This document shows positions 55,056 through 64,000 of a stretch of DNA of 64,000 nucleotides, piece after piece. The stretch spans positions 58,349,155 to 58,413,154 of the forward strand of contig CP154956.1 in NCBI GenBank assembly GCA_039621445.1, in the 5' to 3' direction. Below the pieces are notes generated by a model. That model was not told the DNA's origin. It made no database searches and worked only from the letters and a program-made list of their open reading frames with translations. Position numbers and translations under genes: made by a program. Each line of letters starts with the position of its first letter. Position 1 is the stretch's first letter. The DNA is from Euglena gracilis. Lineage: Eukaryota > Euglenida > Euglenophyceae > Euglenales.

Positions 55056-55635
55056 ATCCCGAGCTGGATGATTTCTTTGTTGCCTGGACGGGATGGGAGC
55101 TGGAACCCAGCCTGTTGTTCGATGAGGCGAGCGTCATTGAACAATGTGTGGCTCAACGTGTGCAGCAGTCGGGAAGTGTGTTCGTTTCAGGGAACCGTTC
55201 GGCAACCTCGTTTCACACATACGTGAATGCCGTCGCTCGGGCAGTCCGCAAAACCACCACCAAAGGAGTTGTGTTGCCTTTTGCAGAACACCAATTCCCC
55301 CCCCCCGACCAACCCCCTCTGCCTCGTGCTGTGTCCCGACTGCCTATAAACAGGACAAATGTGGTTTTTGTGGTGTTGCCATTCCCAAAAATCCAAATCA
55401 TGTGGAGCTGAGGAAAGTGGTGTGTGACGCCTGCGGTTTGGTATACCATTTTCATTGCCATGATTTGTGGCGGCCACCAAAATATGGCTCTTTTTTGTGT
55501 AAAGCGTGTCGTCTTCCGTGACGTCTAACACTCCCTGTTGTATTGCTCAAAGGCAACCTCTGGCCGTTTCTTGTGTTGTAGAGTACCCCCCTAGACCTAC
55601 CTAGTCTAGGGTAGAGGACCACCCGGCCTCTCAAC

Positions 55636-56089
55636 AGGGGGGGGGGGGAAATGCAACTGGGCCCTTCAAATTATGCAAGTCAAAAAAATGCAAAAAAATG
55701 CAAAAAAAATGCAAAAAAATGCAAAAAAATGCAACTTGCATGAAAAACCTGAGAAAATGCTGGAATATAACAGAGCTTTGCTGCCTAAGATCAAAAAAAA
55801 TTTCCAGGCCAAAATATTTTATGCAAAAAAATGCAAAAAAAATGCAAAAAAATCCATACATATGGCAACCAACAACAAAATTTTTTTCCAGGGCAAAATA
55901 TTTTATGTAGAAAATGCAAAAATATGCAAAAAAAATTCAAACATACGGCAACCAACTACAAAAAATTTTTCCGGGGAAAATATTTTATGCAAAAAAATGC
56001 AAAAAAATGCAAAAAAAATGCAAATTTCGGGAAAAGCCGATTATGCAAAAAAATGCAAATTATGCAAGTTGCATTTCCCCCCCCCCCTG
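55636..56089. mobile_element. third nested element, ATGCAAAAAA-rich
   Basis: Ends (C)AGGGGGGGGGG...AAATGCAAC and GTTGCATTT-C-run-CTG are inverted, flanked by an 8-bp duplication CTCTCAAC (55,628-55,635 and 56,090-56,097; one C shared with the left end). The interior is a satellite of ATGCAAAAAA units interrupted by a two- to threefold CAGGSAAAATATTTTATG unit. Non-coding. Confidence 0.85.
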
Positions 56090-57159
56090 CTCTCAACCTG
56101 TCGCCGAATTTTCATGACAACGATTTTTTGATTGCCACAGATGCCCTAATGGAAAACGTGTCATTGCCACAGATGCCCTAATGGAAAACGTGTCATTGCC
56201 ACAGATGCCTTAATGGAAAACGTGTCATTGCCACAGATGCCTTAATGGAAAACGTGTCATTGCCACAAATGCCCTAATGGAAAACGTGTTCATGACCACG
56301 AATTTCAGGGCAGGCATTTGGCGGGCTGAACACGTTTTTAAAAAAAATTCAGAAAATTGAACAAAAATCAAAAAAGGCAAAAAAACGCTCATTCCTGCGG
56401 GCTGATTGCCACGTTGCATGCGTTGCATGTAAGAATTGAGTTTCTTGTTGTGTCTCTTTATCCAAGAGTTTTGTGCGAGTGAACGTCTAACAAAATGAAA
56501 ACGTGCAATTCAAGTTTAAATCATAAAAGACCAACAAACAGGCCATGCAACAGGCCATAATAAAAGTCAGATTAAATAATAATATGAGAGTTTTATTAAA
56601 AAACGTAACACCCCTCTCAATGGAAGCACGGGTGTGCTTATGGCGAACGGAGCACCGCCTCCAGCGAGGGGGCTCCTGGACTTTCTTTGAAATTGCGCTT
56701 GTAATGGACTGCTGCCTCTGGCGGCGGACGGTGCACTTTTTATTTGGACCCTGCCTTTTGGCAGGCCCCATTTTTCAAATAGGGGGTCGCTGAGCTGTTA
56801 TATTTATGGGTGAGAGTGAAGCTTACCACCGGGGAAAAGGGGGGGGGTCCAACCCCCCCGCCGCCCCCCCCCCCTCCCCGGGTCGGGGTCACCTCGGGAA
56901 CCGGCAGATTATCACCATGATCCCGGCCCGTTTCCCGGAATTTTTTTTTCTTCAGTCGCGAGCTACTGGATTTCTGGTTTCCGAATCACCTCGGTTTGAC
57001 CCCCAACTCCTCCAGGCCCGGGTTATTCACGCGCGAAGGGGTCCAAACTGGGTAGGATTGGCCCACCCCCCCCTCTTCCGACTCTGATATTTCGCCGGGG
57101 TCCAAAAATCGGTAAAAAAAATCGATTTTTCGAAAATCTTGAGAAAACGTACATTACTT

Positions 57160-58200
57160 CCGGAAATGTCGGTCTGACAAAATACACCCCCGGAGGCCCT
57201 CTATCGCCCCCTGTTCGCCGTTTTGGCCGCCGACACGCCTGGCCTGTGTTCGCGCGCTTTTGTGGCCCAAAACGACCATTTTGGGGTGTTTTTGGGGTGT
57301 TTTTGGGCCGGTTTTTTTTGGCCAAAAAAAATCGAATTTTTCAAAATATCTCGACAATGAAGCAAAATCAAAGGAAAAGTCCGGAGTCTGAAGCCCTTGG
57401 AAATGCCCTATCCAACCATGGTTTACTTTTTCCCCAACTCTTCGTGCAGCCCGAGTTACGGCCATTTTTCGGCCCATTTTGGTCCATTTCAGGGGCCATT
57501 TTGGGCCGTTTTCGGGGTCAAAAATCGACGTTTTCAAAATATCTCGGAAATGAAGTAAAATCAAAGGAAATGTCCCGAGACCTAATTTGAAACCCTGAAA
57601 ATGCTCTATCTAACGGGTTTTTGATTTCCCTGCAACTCCCCCCGCCTAGCCCGAAATATGGTCAATTTACGGCCCAAAACAGCGCGGCAGGCTTGCGACC
57701 TGACCTTTTTCGGCCGCTTTTTGGGTCAAAAAACCAATTTTTCTAAAAATTGCTCAAAAATGGCGGGGAATCAAAGGAAATGTTCGGAGACCTAAATTGA
57801 AGCCCTTAAAATGCTCCATCTAATGGTACTTTGATTTCCCGGCAACTCCCGCCTAGCCCCAGTTACGGCCATTTTTTCGGCCAATTTTGGCCATTTTGTA
57901 CAGTTTTGGCCTGTTTTGACTTGGCCGCTTTTGGCCAAAGGCGAAAAAAATCGAATTTTTTTTTGCCCGAAACAATTTTTTTTGGTTTCCCGGACCCGGA
58001 AAACCTGTTTTGAGCCGAAAAATGAGCGGTTTTCCCCCCCCCCCCCCCGGCGCCCCGGGTTTCTTTTTTTGGCCCGAAGTCCATTGACTTTGGGTCAAAA
58101 ACGGGTCAAAAATCGAAAAAAAATTGCTTGAACCAATTTTGTTTGGCCTCCCGGACCCGGAAAGCATGTTTTAAGCCGAAAATGAGCGTTTTTCGACCCC
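57160..58200. repeat. diverged tandem repeats of about 200 bp
   Basis: AATCAAAGGAAATGTYCSGAGACCTAA then ..AAAATGCTCYATCTAAYGG recurs at 57,363, 57,557 and 57,767, with related GGCCATTTT and TCGAATTTTTC blocks between. The last unit gives way to two GTTTTGAGCCGAAAAATGAGCGTTTT copies at 58,005 and 58,168. Confidence 0.75.
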
Positions 58201-58369
58201 CCCCCCCGGCTCATCATAAATAATCTGAAATTTGCAATGCTAGGTTTTTTTAGCCGTCCATTACGTGCAAGTCCCATTAAGAGCTCAGCACTATTCAAAA
58301 CTTGGTTTACACCTCTCTGTAATTCTCCACCCCTTTCATTTAACGCTGGCGGATCAAAATGGTGCCTGA

Positions 58370-58573
58370 ATACGGCAGCCATGCAGAAGAGCAAGCCGGA
58401 GTAACAACTGGATCACCATCTGGATCCCCTCGCCTGCGGCGGCGGCGTCTGGTCCAGAAGATGTTGAGCGACCCACTGCCAGGAAGCCCAAGACGTGTCG
58501 AAGTACCTGTGGCGCCCGCAGGCATTGTCTGTCCTGTTTGGCCCACTGGCACATGGTGGCTATCACACTGGTG
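58370..58573 (-). CDS. helical-repeat-like exon
   Basis: Behind TTGCACCAG| the minus-strand frame reads IATMCQWAKQDRQCLRAPQV, then LRHVLGFLAVG and, after a Ser/Ala/Gly loop, GEGIQMVIQLLLRLALLHG. It is amphipathic, like ARM/HEAT or other alpha-solenoid repeats. The donor may be ATG|GTGATC near 58,410 or lie further left. The protein is not identified. Confidence 0.5.
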
Positions 58574-58699
58574 CAATGAACAAAGATGAAAAGTGGTGAG
58601 AAGGGAAAAGAAGACGATAAATTTCAATTTGGAAAGGGAGTTCTAAATGAACTGATGCAGAGAGGGTTCTCAAATTTCAAATTCTCTTCCTGTTCAATT

Positions 58700-58990
58700 G
58701 TCGAAATCTTCTGCATTTTCACTCCGCCGTTGAACTTGAATGAAAATTTGACTTCTTGCAACGGACCCTGGACGGTTTTGGTCAGATAGACGAAGAGACA
58801 AAGACAACCCTGCGACCCACCCCAGACAGAAATATCGGGTCCGACGTAAATGGGGGGCTCTCTCCACTTCAAGTCATCCACCAACAACGATCCTGCTCCC
58901 AAAGGGTGAATGGCAAAAACAAAGGGACCAATGTTTCTGGAGAACCACCCCAGGTCCTTCAACAGATACCATGTGGATATGACACATTCG
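58700..58990 (-). other. open minus-strand stretch, possible exon
   Basis: The frame containing SRNIGPFVFAIHPLGAGSLL and REPPIYVGPDISVWGG is open for more than 100 codons and looks protein-like, but has no clear acceptor and no recognisable family. Confidence 0.3.
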
Positions 58991-59210
58991 TTGACAAGAG
59001 CAACCGTTGGCACACAAAACAAGAGCAAAAAAACAACCCATCAAAAATTATCATTTGTAAACTGACAAAAGAAACAAGAACAGCAGATGTCATGGCAAGA
59101 AACGAAGTGTACACAAAAACAACCAACACACAAAACGAAAAAAAGGCATCAAGGACATGTCGAGGGGGGCCGTGTCGGCAAGCAACAGCGGGCCGCTGGC
59201 TGGCACACAC

Positions 59211-59366
59211 CTGAAACAGCCCGAAGACAGTCTCCTTCGGCAAGTCGGGCTGGATGAGAGGGACGAGGCGGGGCAGGAAGGTGTCCAGCACCGGCCGCAC
59301 GTCCTCCCCCCCACCCGCCAGCCAGGACGAGGCCAGGACGGCGAACGTGCGGGCGTGGAGCTGCGC
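59211..59366 (-). CDS. helical-repeat-like internal exon
   Basis: Exactly 52 codons, phase 0 at both ends, between CTGCCCGAG| and TTTCAG|GTGTGT. Text: AQLHARTFAVLASSWLAGGG, DVRPVLDTFLPRLVPLIQ, PKETVFGLFQ. The paired helices with a DVRPVL...LPRLVP pattern are typical of HEAT repeats (importin- or condensin-like scaffolds), though no specific family can be named. Likely the same gene as the exons at 58.4 and 48.4 kb. Confidence 0.6.
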
Positions 59367-60089
59367 CTCGGGCAGAGTGTTTAGTGAGCGGCGAGGAAGG
59401 CCCCCCCCCAGCCTGTGGGGAGGGGTGGTCTGACCCCCCCCCCTGTGCAAAACCAAAACCAAAACCCACTTAATACCCTGGCCTCGGGGCTGATGGCGAT
59501 GGCCCCCTCCTCTGCCTCTGCCCCAGGGGTCGGGCCTTCAGCTCACAGTGGCTGGGGTTCGTGACAACTGTGGCCGAAAGACCCTCCCATTCAGCACTTC
59601 TTCAAAGAAGTTCACTTCGGCACTTGGAACGTACCACAAGAGACATGGTGACCAAGTTCCATTTTGGGGGGAAGTGCCTTGTGGCCTGAGGTGCCTGGCC
59701 TGCCCCCCCCCCCGAGTGGTTTTGGCCCGGCGTGGGCTGCACAGGCAATATACCCTTGAAAAGAGCCATTTTCGGCCGCCTTGGTGCCAGGAGGTGCGCT
59801 ATGACACTACCCACCCCCAAACAACAACCCTTCAGGGGTCGAAAATGCTCTTCCCTCACTGTCTGCACATAGCACCCAGGGGGGGGGTGACCTGCATTGA
59901 AAGATGCCTCATCACGTTGCCCTCAACGACAAGCAGTGAATTGGCAGCTGGAGGGGCGACCAAATCCCTGTGTGGAATCCTCCGAGGCGTCCTCTTCGGA
60001 GTCGCCAACAACAGACGCCCGTGGATCACCTTTTCAACCGTAACGCCAAACTTCACCCCCCGCAGAGGGAAGCTTTGCTGCACCTCTGT

Positions 60090-60267
60090 TCCAAGCTGGA
60101 AGCCACATCATAAAGAGGTTTCCAGCTGGTGTCGCAGTGGCCAGGGATTGTGCCGCCAGCTCTGCAGCCCGGTCCACGTCCGCAAGGCAGATGACATCGG
60201 ACGGGGTCCCGGCGTCGGGACCACAGCCGTCAGCTTTCATTGGCCGGGGCAGCATCCTGGCCTGGGC
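60090..60267 (-). CDS. possible exon, helical
   Basis: Behind TTTATCTCCCCAG| the frame reads GCGPDAGTPSDVICLADVDR then AAELAAQSLATATPAGNLF. The donor may be CAGAG|GTGCAG. Ala/Leu-rich helices fit the neighbouring exons; moderate support only. Confidence 0.4.
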
Positions 60268-60529
60268 TGGGGAGATAAAGAGGAGTCTGGGGCTGCAATT
60301 CCCACAAAGAAACTAATGACAGGGCAAGGAGGGTATGCAATCAGAAACTTCAAAAAAAATGCAGAAAATGGAATGCAAAGAATGCGATTCAAAACATTCA
60401 AAAAATGCAATAAAAAGCAACTTGCATTTAGAGGAGTGTAATCATTTCTGCTAAAAAAAAGTAGTTTTTTTCTCCAGTAGTTTTCACTCTGCAACATAAT
60501 TCATCATGCAACACCGTATATCTTTCCTC

Positions 60530-61344
60530 GGGATCCTCACACGTCCGTGCTGGCCGAGGCCAAAATGTATCCGTGATTTTCCGTGATTTTCCGTGAATTT
60601 CCGTGAAGTTCCTGTTTCCGGAAAAGGTCAAAGGCCACATTCCATTCTGCACTGGATCCATATTTGGGCGGTTGTGGCAGCGGATCGTTTCTCCATGATA
60701 TAGTCCTGGAGATCCCCCAGTTCCTATTCACACCTGTATATGAAGATAAAAAAAATGTACAGGAGGGGAAAAAACAACCTTTTGTCCTTGAATTTTTTTC
60801 TTGATTGCCCTTAAATGGGTTGCCAAAACCCTGTCAGCAGACCGATATAGCGATTGACCCTTCCGCATGCAGCCTGGCGGGAAGGTGGAAGGTCATAAAA
60901 CCCAGATGCCCTCAACTTGTGTGTATTTTTGGAGAACACCTCTGATGCTTTCGAGGTCCAATTTTGTGACCGGGAGACCAGGATGGAGGAAAACGGCCAC
61001 AAAATCATCTGTGATTGTCTGGGTGAGGTTTCGCTTAATTCACCGACTCCCGAAAATCCAACTGCTTCAGTGGGGTGTCCTGGCTAGGAAGAAAAATTAC
61101 AAAAAAATGAATTGGACGTCATTGTCTGTTTGGAAAGGCAGAGAATAAGCAAAGCATCCCATCAAAATGTGTCTGCACAAACAAAACACATTCAAAAAAA
61201 ACCAAGATTTTTTTTCCCGAACCCTCCTCCTCATCCGTGAATTTCCGTGATTTTCCGTGATTTCCATGAAAATGGCCTTCCGCCCATTTCCGTGATCCTC
61301 CGTGAATTTCCGTGAATTTCCTTTTCAGGATGTGTGAGGATCCC
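60530..61344. mobile_element. family H element with TTTCCGTGA repeats
   Basis: GGGATCCTCACACGTCC and GGATGTGTGAGGATCCC are inverted ends. Just inside each lie tandem (GATTTTCCGT) / (GAATTTCCGT) units: about four at 60,568-60,605 and seven at 61,235-61,318. A near-duplicate CTTTCCTC / CTTTCGTC lies outside the ends, displaced by three bases on the right. Confidence 0.7.
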
Positions 61345-61398
61345 TGTCTTTCGTCTTGCAAAATTTTCAATATATGTATATGTATTATACATATATAT

Positions 61399-61890
61399 GG
61401 GGGTGGTACAAGGACCCTAGGCGTCCCTGTACTGCCCCCCACCCTGCAACAGGGGTTTTATGGGGTTAATGGAAGGCGTAAGGTTAGGGTCAGAATTTTG
61501 CTGGCCCGAAATGCGGCATCACTCCATTGCTGAACACTTGCCTGTGCATTAGGCTGTACATCAGGCCATTATCGCACTCCATCACTCCACCCAGCCCCCA
61601 ACAAAAGGGGGGGGGCTGGTCCGTTCTGCGGGCCAACTGGGCGGGCCAACTTCGGCGGCCGGTATCTTTCTTCCCCTGTGTCTGCCTACCGCTTTTGGGA
61701 ATCGTGCTGCCCAGGACAAGCAGAGGAGGATAGATGCCGTCTGGGGAGAGGTTAGGCAGGGCTTAGGCCGCACTCCAGCCCAGCAAAATCCTGACCCTAG
61801 CCCTGCGCCTTCCATTAACCCCAAAACCCCCCGTTGTAGGGTTGGGGGTAACAAGGAGCCTCGGGGGGAGATCCCTGTACCACCCCTAGG
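61399..61890. mobile_element. long inverted-repeat element (115-bp arms)
   Basis: Arms at about 61,399-61,515 and 61,745-61,890 are inverted over GGGGTGGTACA, TTTTGGGGTTAATGGAAGGCG and GGGTCAGRATTTTGCTGG with several mismatches. The centre (61,520-61,740) is unique. It sits next to an ATGT microsatellite. Confidence 0.75.
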
Positions 61891-61902
61891 CCACATGTAC
61901 AC

Positions 61903-62075
61903 ATATGCATGCATGCATGCATGCATGTATGTATGTATGTATGTATGTATGTATGTATGTATGTATGTATGTATGTATGTATGTATGTATGTATGTATGT
62001 ATGTATGTATGTATGTATGTATGTATGTATGTATGTATGTATGCATGTATGTATGCATGTATGGATGGATGAATG
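61903..62075. repeat. ATGT/ATGC microsatellite
   Basis: About 40 units of (GTAT)n with GCAT variants at both ends. Confidence 0.98.
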
Positions 62076-62079
62076 TATG

Positions 62080-63650
62080 TATTAAATATGTGTGTATAAA
62101 ATCAACAAATGTTGCACCAAAAGAAAGTGTTGAAGATTCACAATGGCTGCTTTGCCAGTTGCACGTCATGATGCGAAGAAAGCATCAATCAAAAAATATA
62201 TTATAAAATTATAATCAAATTTTGCTTTCAAAAATGGTACGACTTTCGGTTTGTCTGTAAATTCTGGTACAAGAGCGATTTCCCCTCACATCACGTAGAA
62301 AAAAATTTTTTGGAGAAAAAAAAACTGAATGAAAAACATTCAAAAATAACATCACTATGTGGAAATATACATACACACACACACACACACACAAGACATG
62401 CAGCTTCCATATCCCAGCCCTCTGCGAGAACACCAAAAAAAGCTGCTGTTCGGATTATCAGTTACTGACACAAAATTAAACCTCTCCCTTCGCGTTGTGT
62501 CGCTGAGCCCGTCAAAAAACATTTTGTTTTTTTTCAATTTTTACCACTGCTTCCCAAGCCATAAATTTGGTGTTCCTTGATACAGTTATTGTTCTTGAAG
62601 AAAATGCTCTTTTTTTTGGCTCTTGCAGACTCACAGGAAAAAATTCTTGCAGCAAAACTGATTTCAAACTCTGAATTTTTCATTAGGTTGGGGGGTTGGA
62701 ACGCATCCGTATTCTTTTGCACATGAAAGCTCCCCAAGAAATTGCCACAGAAACACACACCCACACCCTTTGAAGTTTTCAGCAACTGACAAAACTGTAG
62801 TTTCATTTACATCACACGTCCATTTTGATGGGAAAATGCGCAAAATCTAGCATCTCAGAACACCGTGTGCAAAAAAAAGGCCAGCAAAACTTCAAAAATA
62901 CTTGGGCTTATTTGCAGTGGAGTTCATATATGGACATTTGTCCTGTCTCTGTGCGGAACAAAATTGTACACCACCTTTCGGAGCAAAACCATACACCACC
63001 TTCTTGTCAACAGAATTAGAATCTGGCAAGGAAAAAATGGGGATTTAGGGAATTCTGGTAAATTTCACCAGGAAAGATCCACCAGGGAATATAAAAATCA
63101 CATGACGTAAAGTTCAATGTGGAGATTCCATTCACATCACATTCCATTTGCATCACATTTTTTGAGAACTGAGAACACCAGATGACGACAAACAGCAACG
63201 ATTCCCACATAGGCTGCCATGATACATGAGAGCACCCAAAAAGTATGGTCTGGAGGCATGCACAACTTCCAATCTGCTAGATGTGAAATGTTGCCCAAAG
63301 GCAGCCGAAGAAAGGCAATAGACATCGTACATTGATGAGGGGGGGGGAGGGAAAGGGAGAGACACACATGAAACTGCAGTGCTTGGGAGATGCATTGGGA
63401 AACTATGCGAACACACGGCGGCTGGGATGGCACACAAAGACGAATGCAATGAGTCGCGGCGCACATTTTGAGGTGCCATATAGCATTCCCCAGCCTCATG
63501 TGGAGAGTGGAATCACACATAGGGAGACGGAGACGACTTGGAAAAAGTCGAGTCATAATGAGGAAAACACAATCGGACTGGGTTGAAGGTTGCCGTTTGG
63601 TCGTATGGGCCAGGCAGGGGGGAGGTGGATGAGGTTTAGGATGAGGTTTA
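62080..63650. other. gene-poor stretch
   Basis: Apart from a (CA)n tract at 62,371-62,392 I see no repeat ends. A minus-strand frame at 63,137-63,556 is open for 139 codons but its Cys/His/Pro-rich text is not convincing; it could be 3' untranslated sequence of the gene ending at 63,655. Confidence 0.4.
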
Positions 63651-63654
63651 TCAA

Positions 63655-63835
63655 TTAAAGGTGACCACTGTCATTTTCCCAGCCACCACTGTCCGCATCA
63701 CCCACTGGTGTGGCAGGCGTGGAACTGTGGAAAAAGGAAGTGGCAGAGATACTCTCAGAAATATTGTTTTCCTTTCTCCTCGTCCTTTTGACATGTTCCT
63801 TTCCTTTCTTTGAAGGCATCCAACTCTCCACCAAC
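63655..63835 (-). CDS. 3' terminal exon of an unidentified gene
   Basis: Acceptor CATTCTTCCAG| then a phase-consistent 60-codon frame to TAA (63,657-63,655). It reads LVESWMPSKKGKEHVKRTRR, a basic segment that could be a nuclear localisation signal (KKGKEHVKRTRRKE), then a Ser/Thr/Pro-rich acidic tail ending SGGWENDSGHL. Earlier exons lie beyond the window. No family can be assigned from this tail. Confidence 0.55.
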
Positions 63836-64000
63836 CTGGAAGAATGATTTGGGCAGAAAAAAAATAAATTTGACATTGGCCAGCCCCCAGCAATGAAAAC
63901 CCACACAGAAAAACATAAGAACAGCTCCTCGCATGCCACAATATGTGCAGCACCCCAGGCAGAGACAGAGGGTCCGAGAGGGGCTTCAGCGGACGGGGTC

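Larger units (their letters stand above)
52997..55521 (+). pseudogene. PHD-finger protein of the outer transposon, interrupted
   Basis: The frame starts at ATG 52,997, eleven bases behind a TTTTTTTTTACAG acceptor, with MAKRTANFVNGLLPPPPRTE and a Lys-rich segment. It runs to PE at 53,248, where the inner element enters. On the far side (55,064) the frame resumes in phase with LDDFFVAWTGWELEPSLLFD and continues to a run of ten C (55,297-55,306), where it shifts. In the shifted frame the C-terminus is a PHD-type zinc finger: CGFC, VVCDAC, HFHC and FLCKAC give the C4HC3 ligand order, and TGA at 55,519-55,521 ends it. At roughly 240 codons it is far too short for a DDE transposase. Cysteine-rich C-terminal domains are known in piggyBac-type transposases, so this may be a remnant or an accessory DNA/chromatin-binding protein. 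Confidence 0.7.
52771..56337. mobile_element. outer 3.57-kb DNA transposon (TTAA-flanked)
   Basis: Left end AAACGTGTTCAGAGCCCGCC extends about 50 bp to GGTCATGA; the right end is its inverse with a 2-base difference. Both ends abut TTAA (52,767-52,770 and 56,338-56,341), the target duplication known for piggyBac and Kolobok transposons. Subterminal 32-bp direct repeats (CCACAGATGCCYTAATGGAA then AACGTGT) occur about three times on the left (52,875-52,960) and five times on the right (56,131-56,290). The only gene is the PHD-finger frame; no transposase is recognised. Two further elements are inserted in it. Confidence 0.85.

Noticed and set aside
52875-56290. CRISPR-like array from the 32-bp repeats
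   Set aside because: Units are adjacent without unique spacers and lie inside transposon ends; the gene content is eukaryotic.
56545-56793. Plus-strand frame of 82 codons after the outer transposon
   Set aside because: Open but without motif, start context or splice signals; no reason to call it a gene.
61582-62206. Frames of repeated Met-Tyr-Val-Cys or Ile-His-Thr-Tyr
   Set aside because: Direct translations of the ATGT microsatellite.

Overview
This is a repeat-saturated, intron-rich stretch of eukaryotic nuclear DNA, most likely from a unicellular alga or other protist; the sequence does not let me name a species. The grounds are spliced genes with GT-AG introns and matching phases (a kinesin heavy chain and several genes recognisable only as exons), TTAGGG-type interstitial telomeric repeats, pol III-like A and B boxes, abundant microsatellites, and fragments of a tyrosine-recombinase (DIRS-like) retroelement. 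No prokaryotic operons, ribosome binding sites or CRISPR arrays are present. Exons use G/C-ending codons. The DNA between them alternates AT-rich text with pure C or G runs of 8-15 bases.

Layout. 0-13 kb is repeats: tRNA-like boxes, inverted-repeat complexes, degenerate CCCTAA arrays and four copies of a short inverted-repeat element (family A). One exon of a dehydroquinate-synthase-like enzyme (5.3 kb, +) and one 3' terminal exon of an unknown gene (12.7 kb, +) lie among them. 13-23 kb has no convincing gene but holds several more small TIR elements (families B, E, another family A). 23.4-30.1 kb is a scrambled DIRS-like graveyard with recombinase, reverse transcriptase, RNase H and gag-like pieces on both strands.

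From 31 to 64 kb the host genes run on the minus strand. From right to left they are: the last exon of an unknown gene (63.8 kb); a set of helical-repeat-like exons spread over 60.3-46.8 kb, perhaps one gene; a kinesin-1-like heavy chain (46.0 to 32.9 kb); and a short-intron unknown gene (32.0-31.0 kb). Introns of the kinesin contain at least three TIR elements (33.5, 35.9 and 37.4 kb) plus long microsatellites.

The most striking object is a set of nested transposons at 52.77-56.34 kb. An outer 3.57-kb element, bounded by about 50-bp TIRs and TTAA, encodes a small protein with a C-terminal PHD-type zinc finger. A second 1.8-kb element has inserted into that reading frame with a perfect 8-bp target duplication (ATCCCGAG). 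A third 0.45-kb element sits downstream with its own 8-bp duplication. Several TIR families with otherwise unrelated ends share the same signature (ends beginning CAG, mostly CAGG, with duplications of about 8 bp), which suggests that one transposition machinery mobilises many sequence families. Another family (CTTAGACGGCC ends) makes 5-bp duplications.
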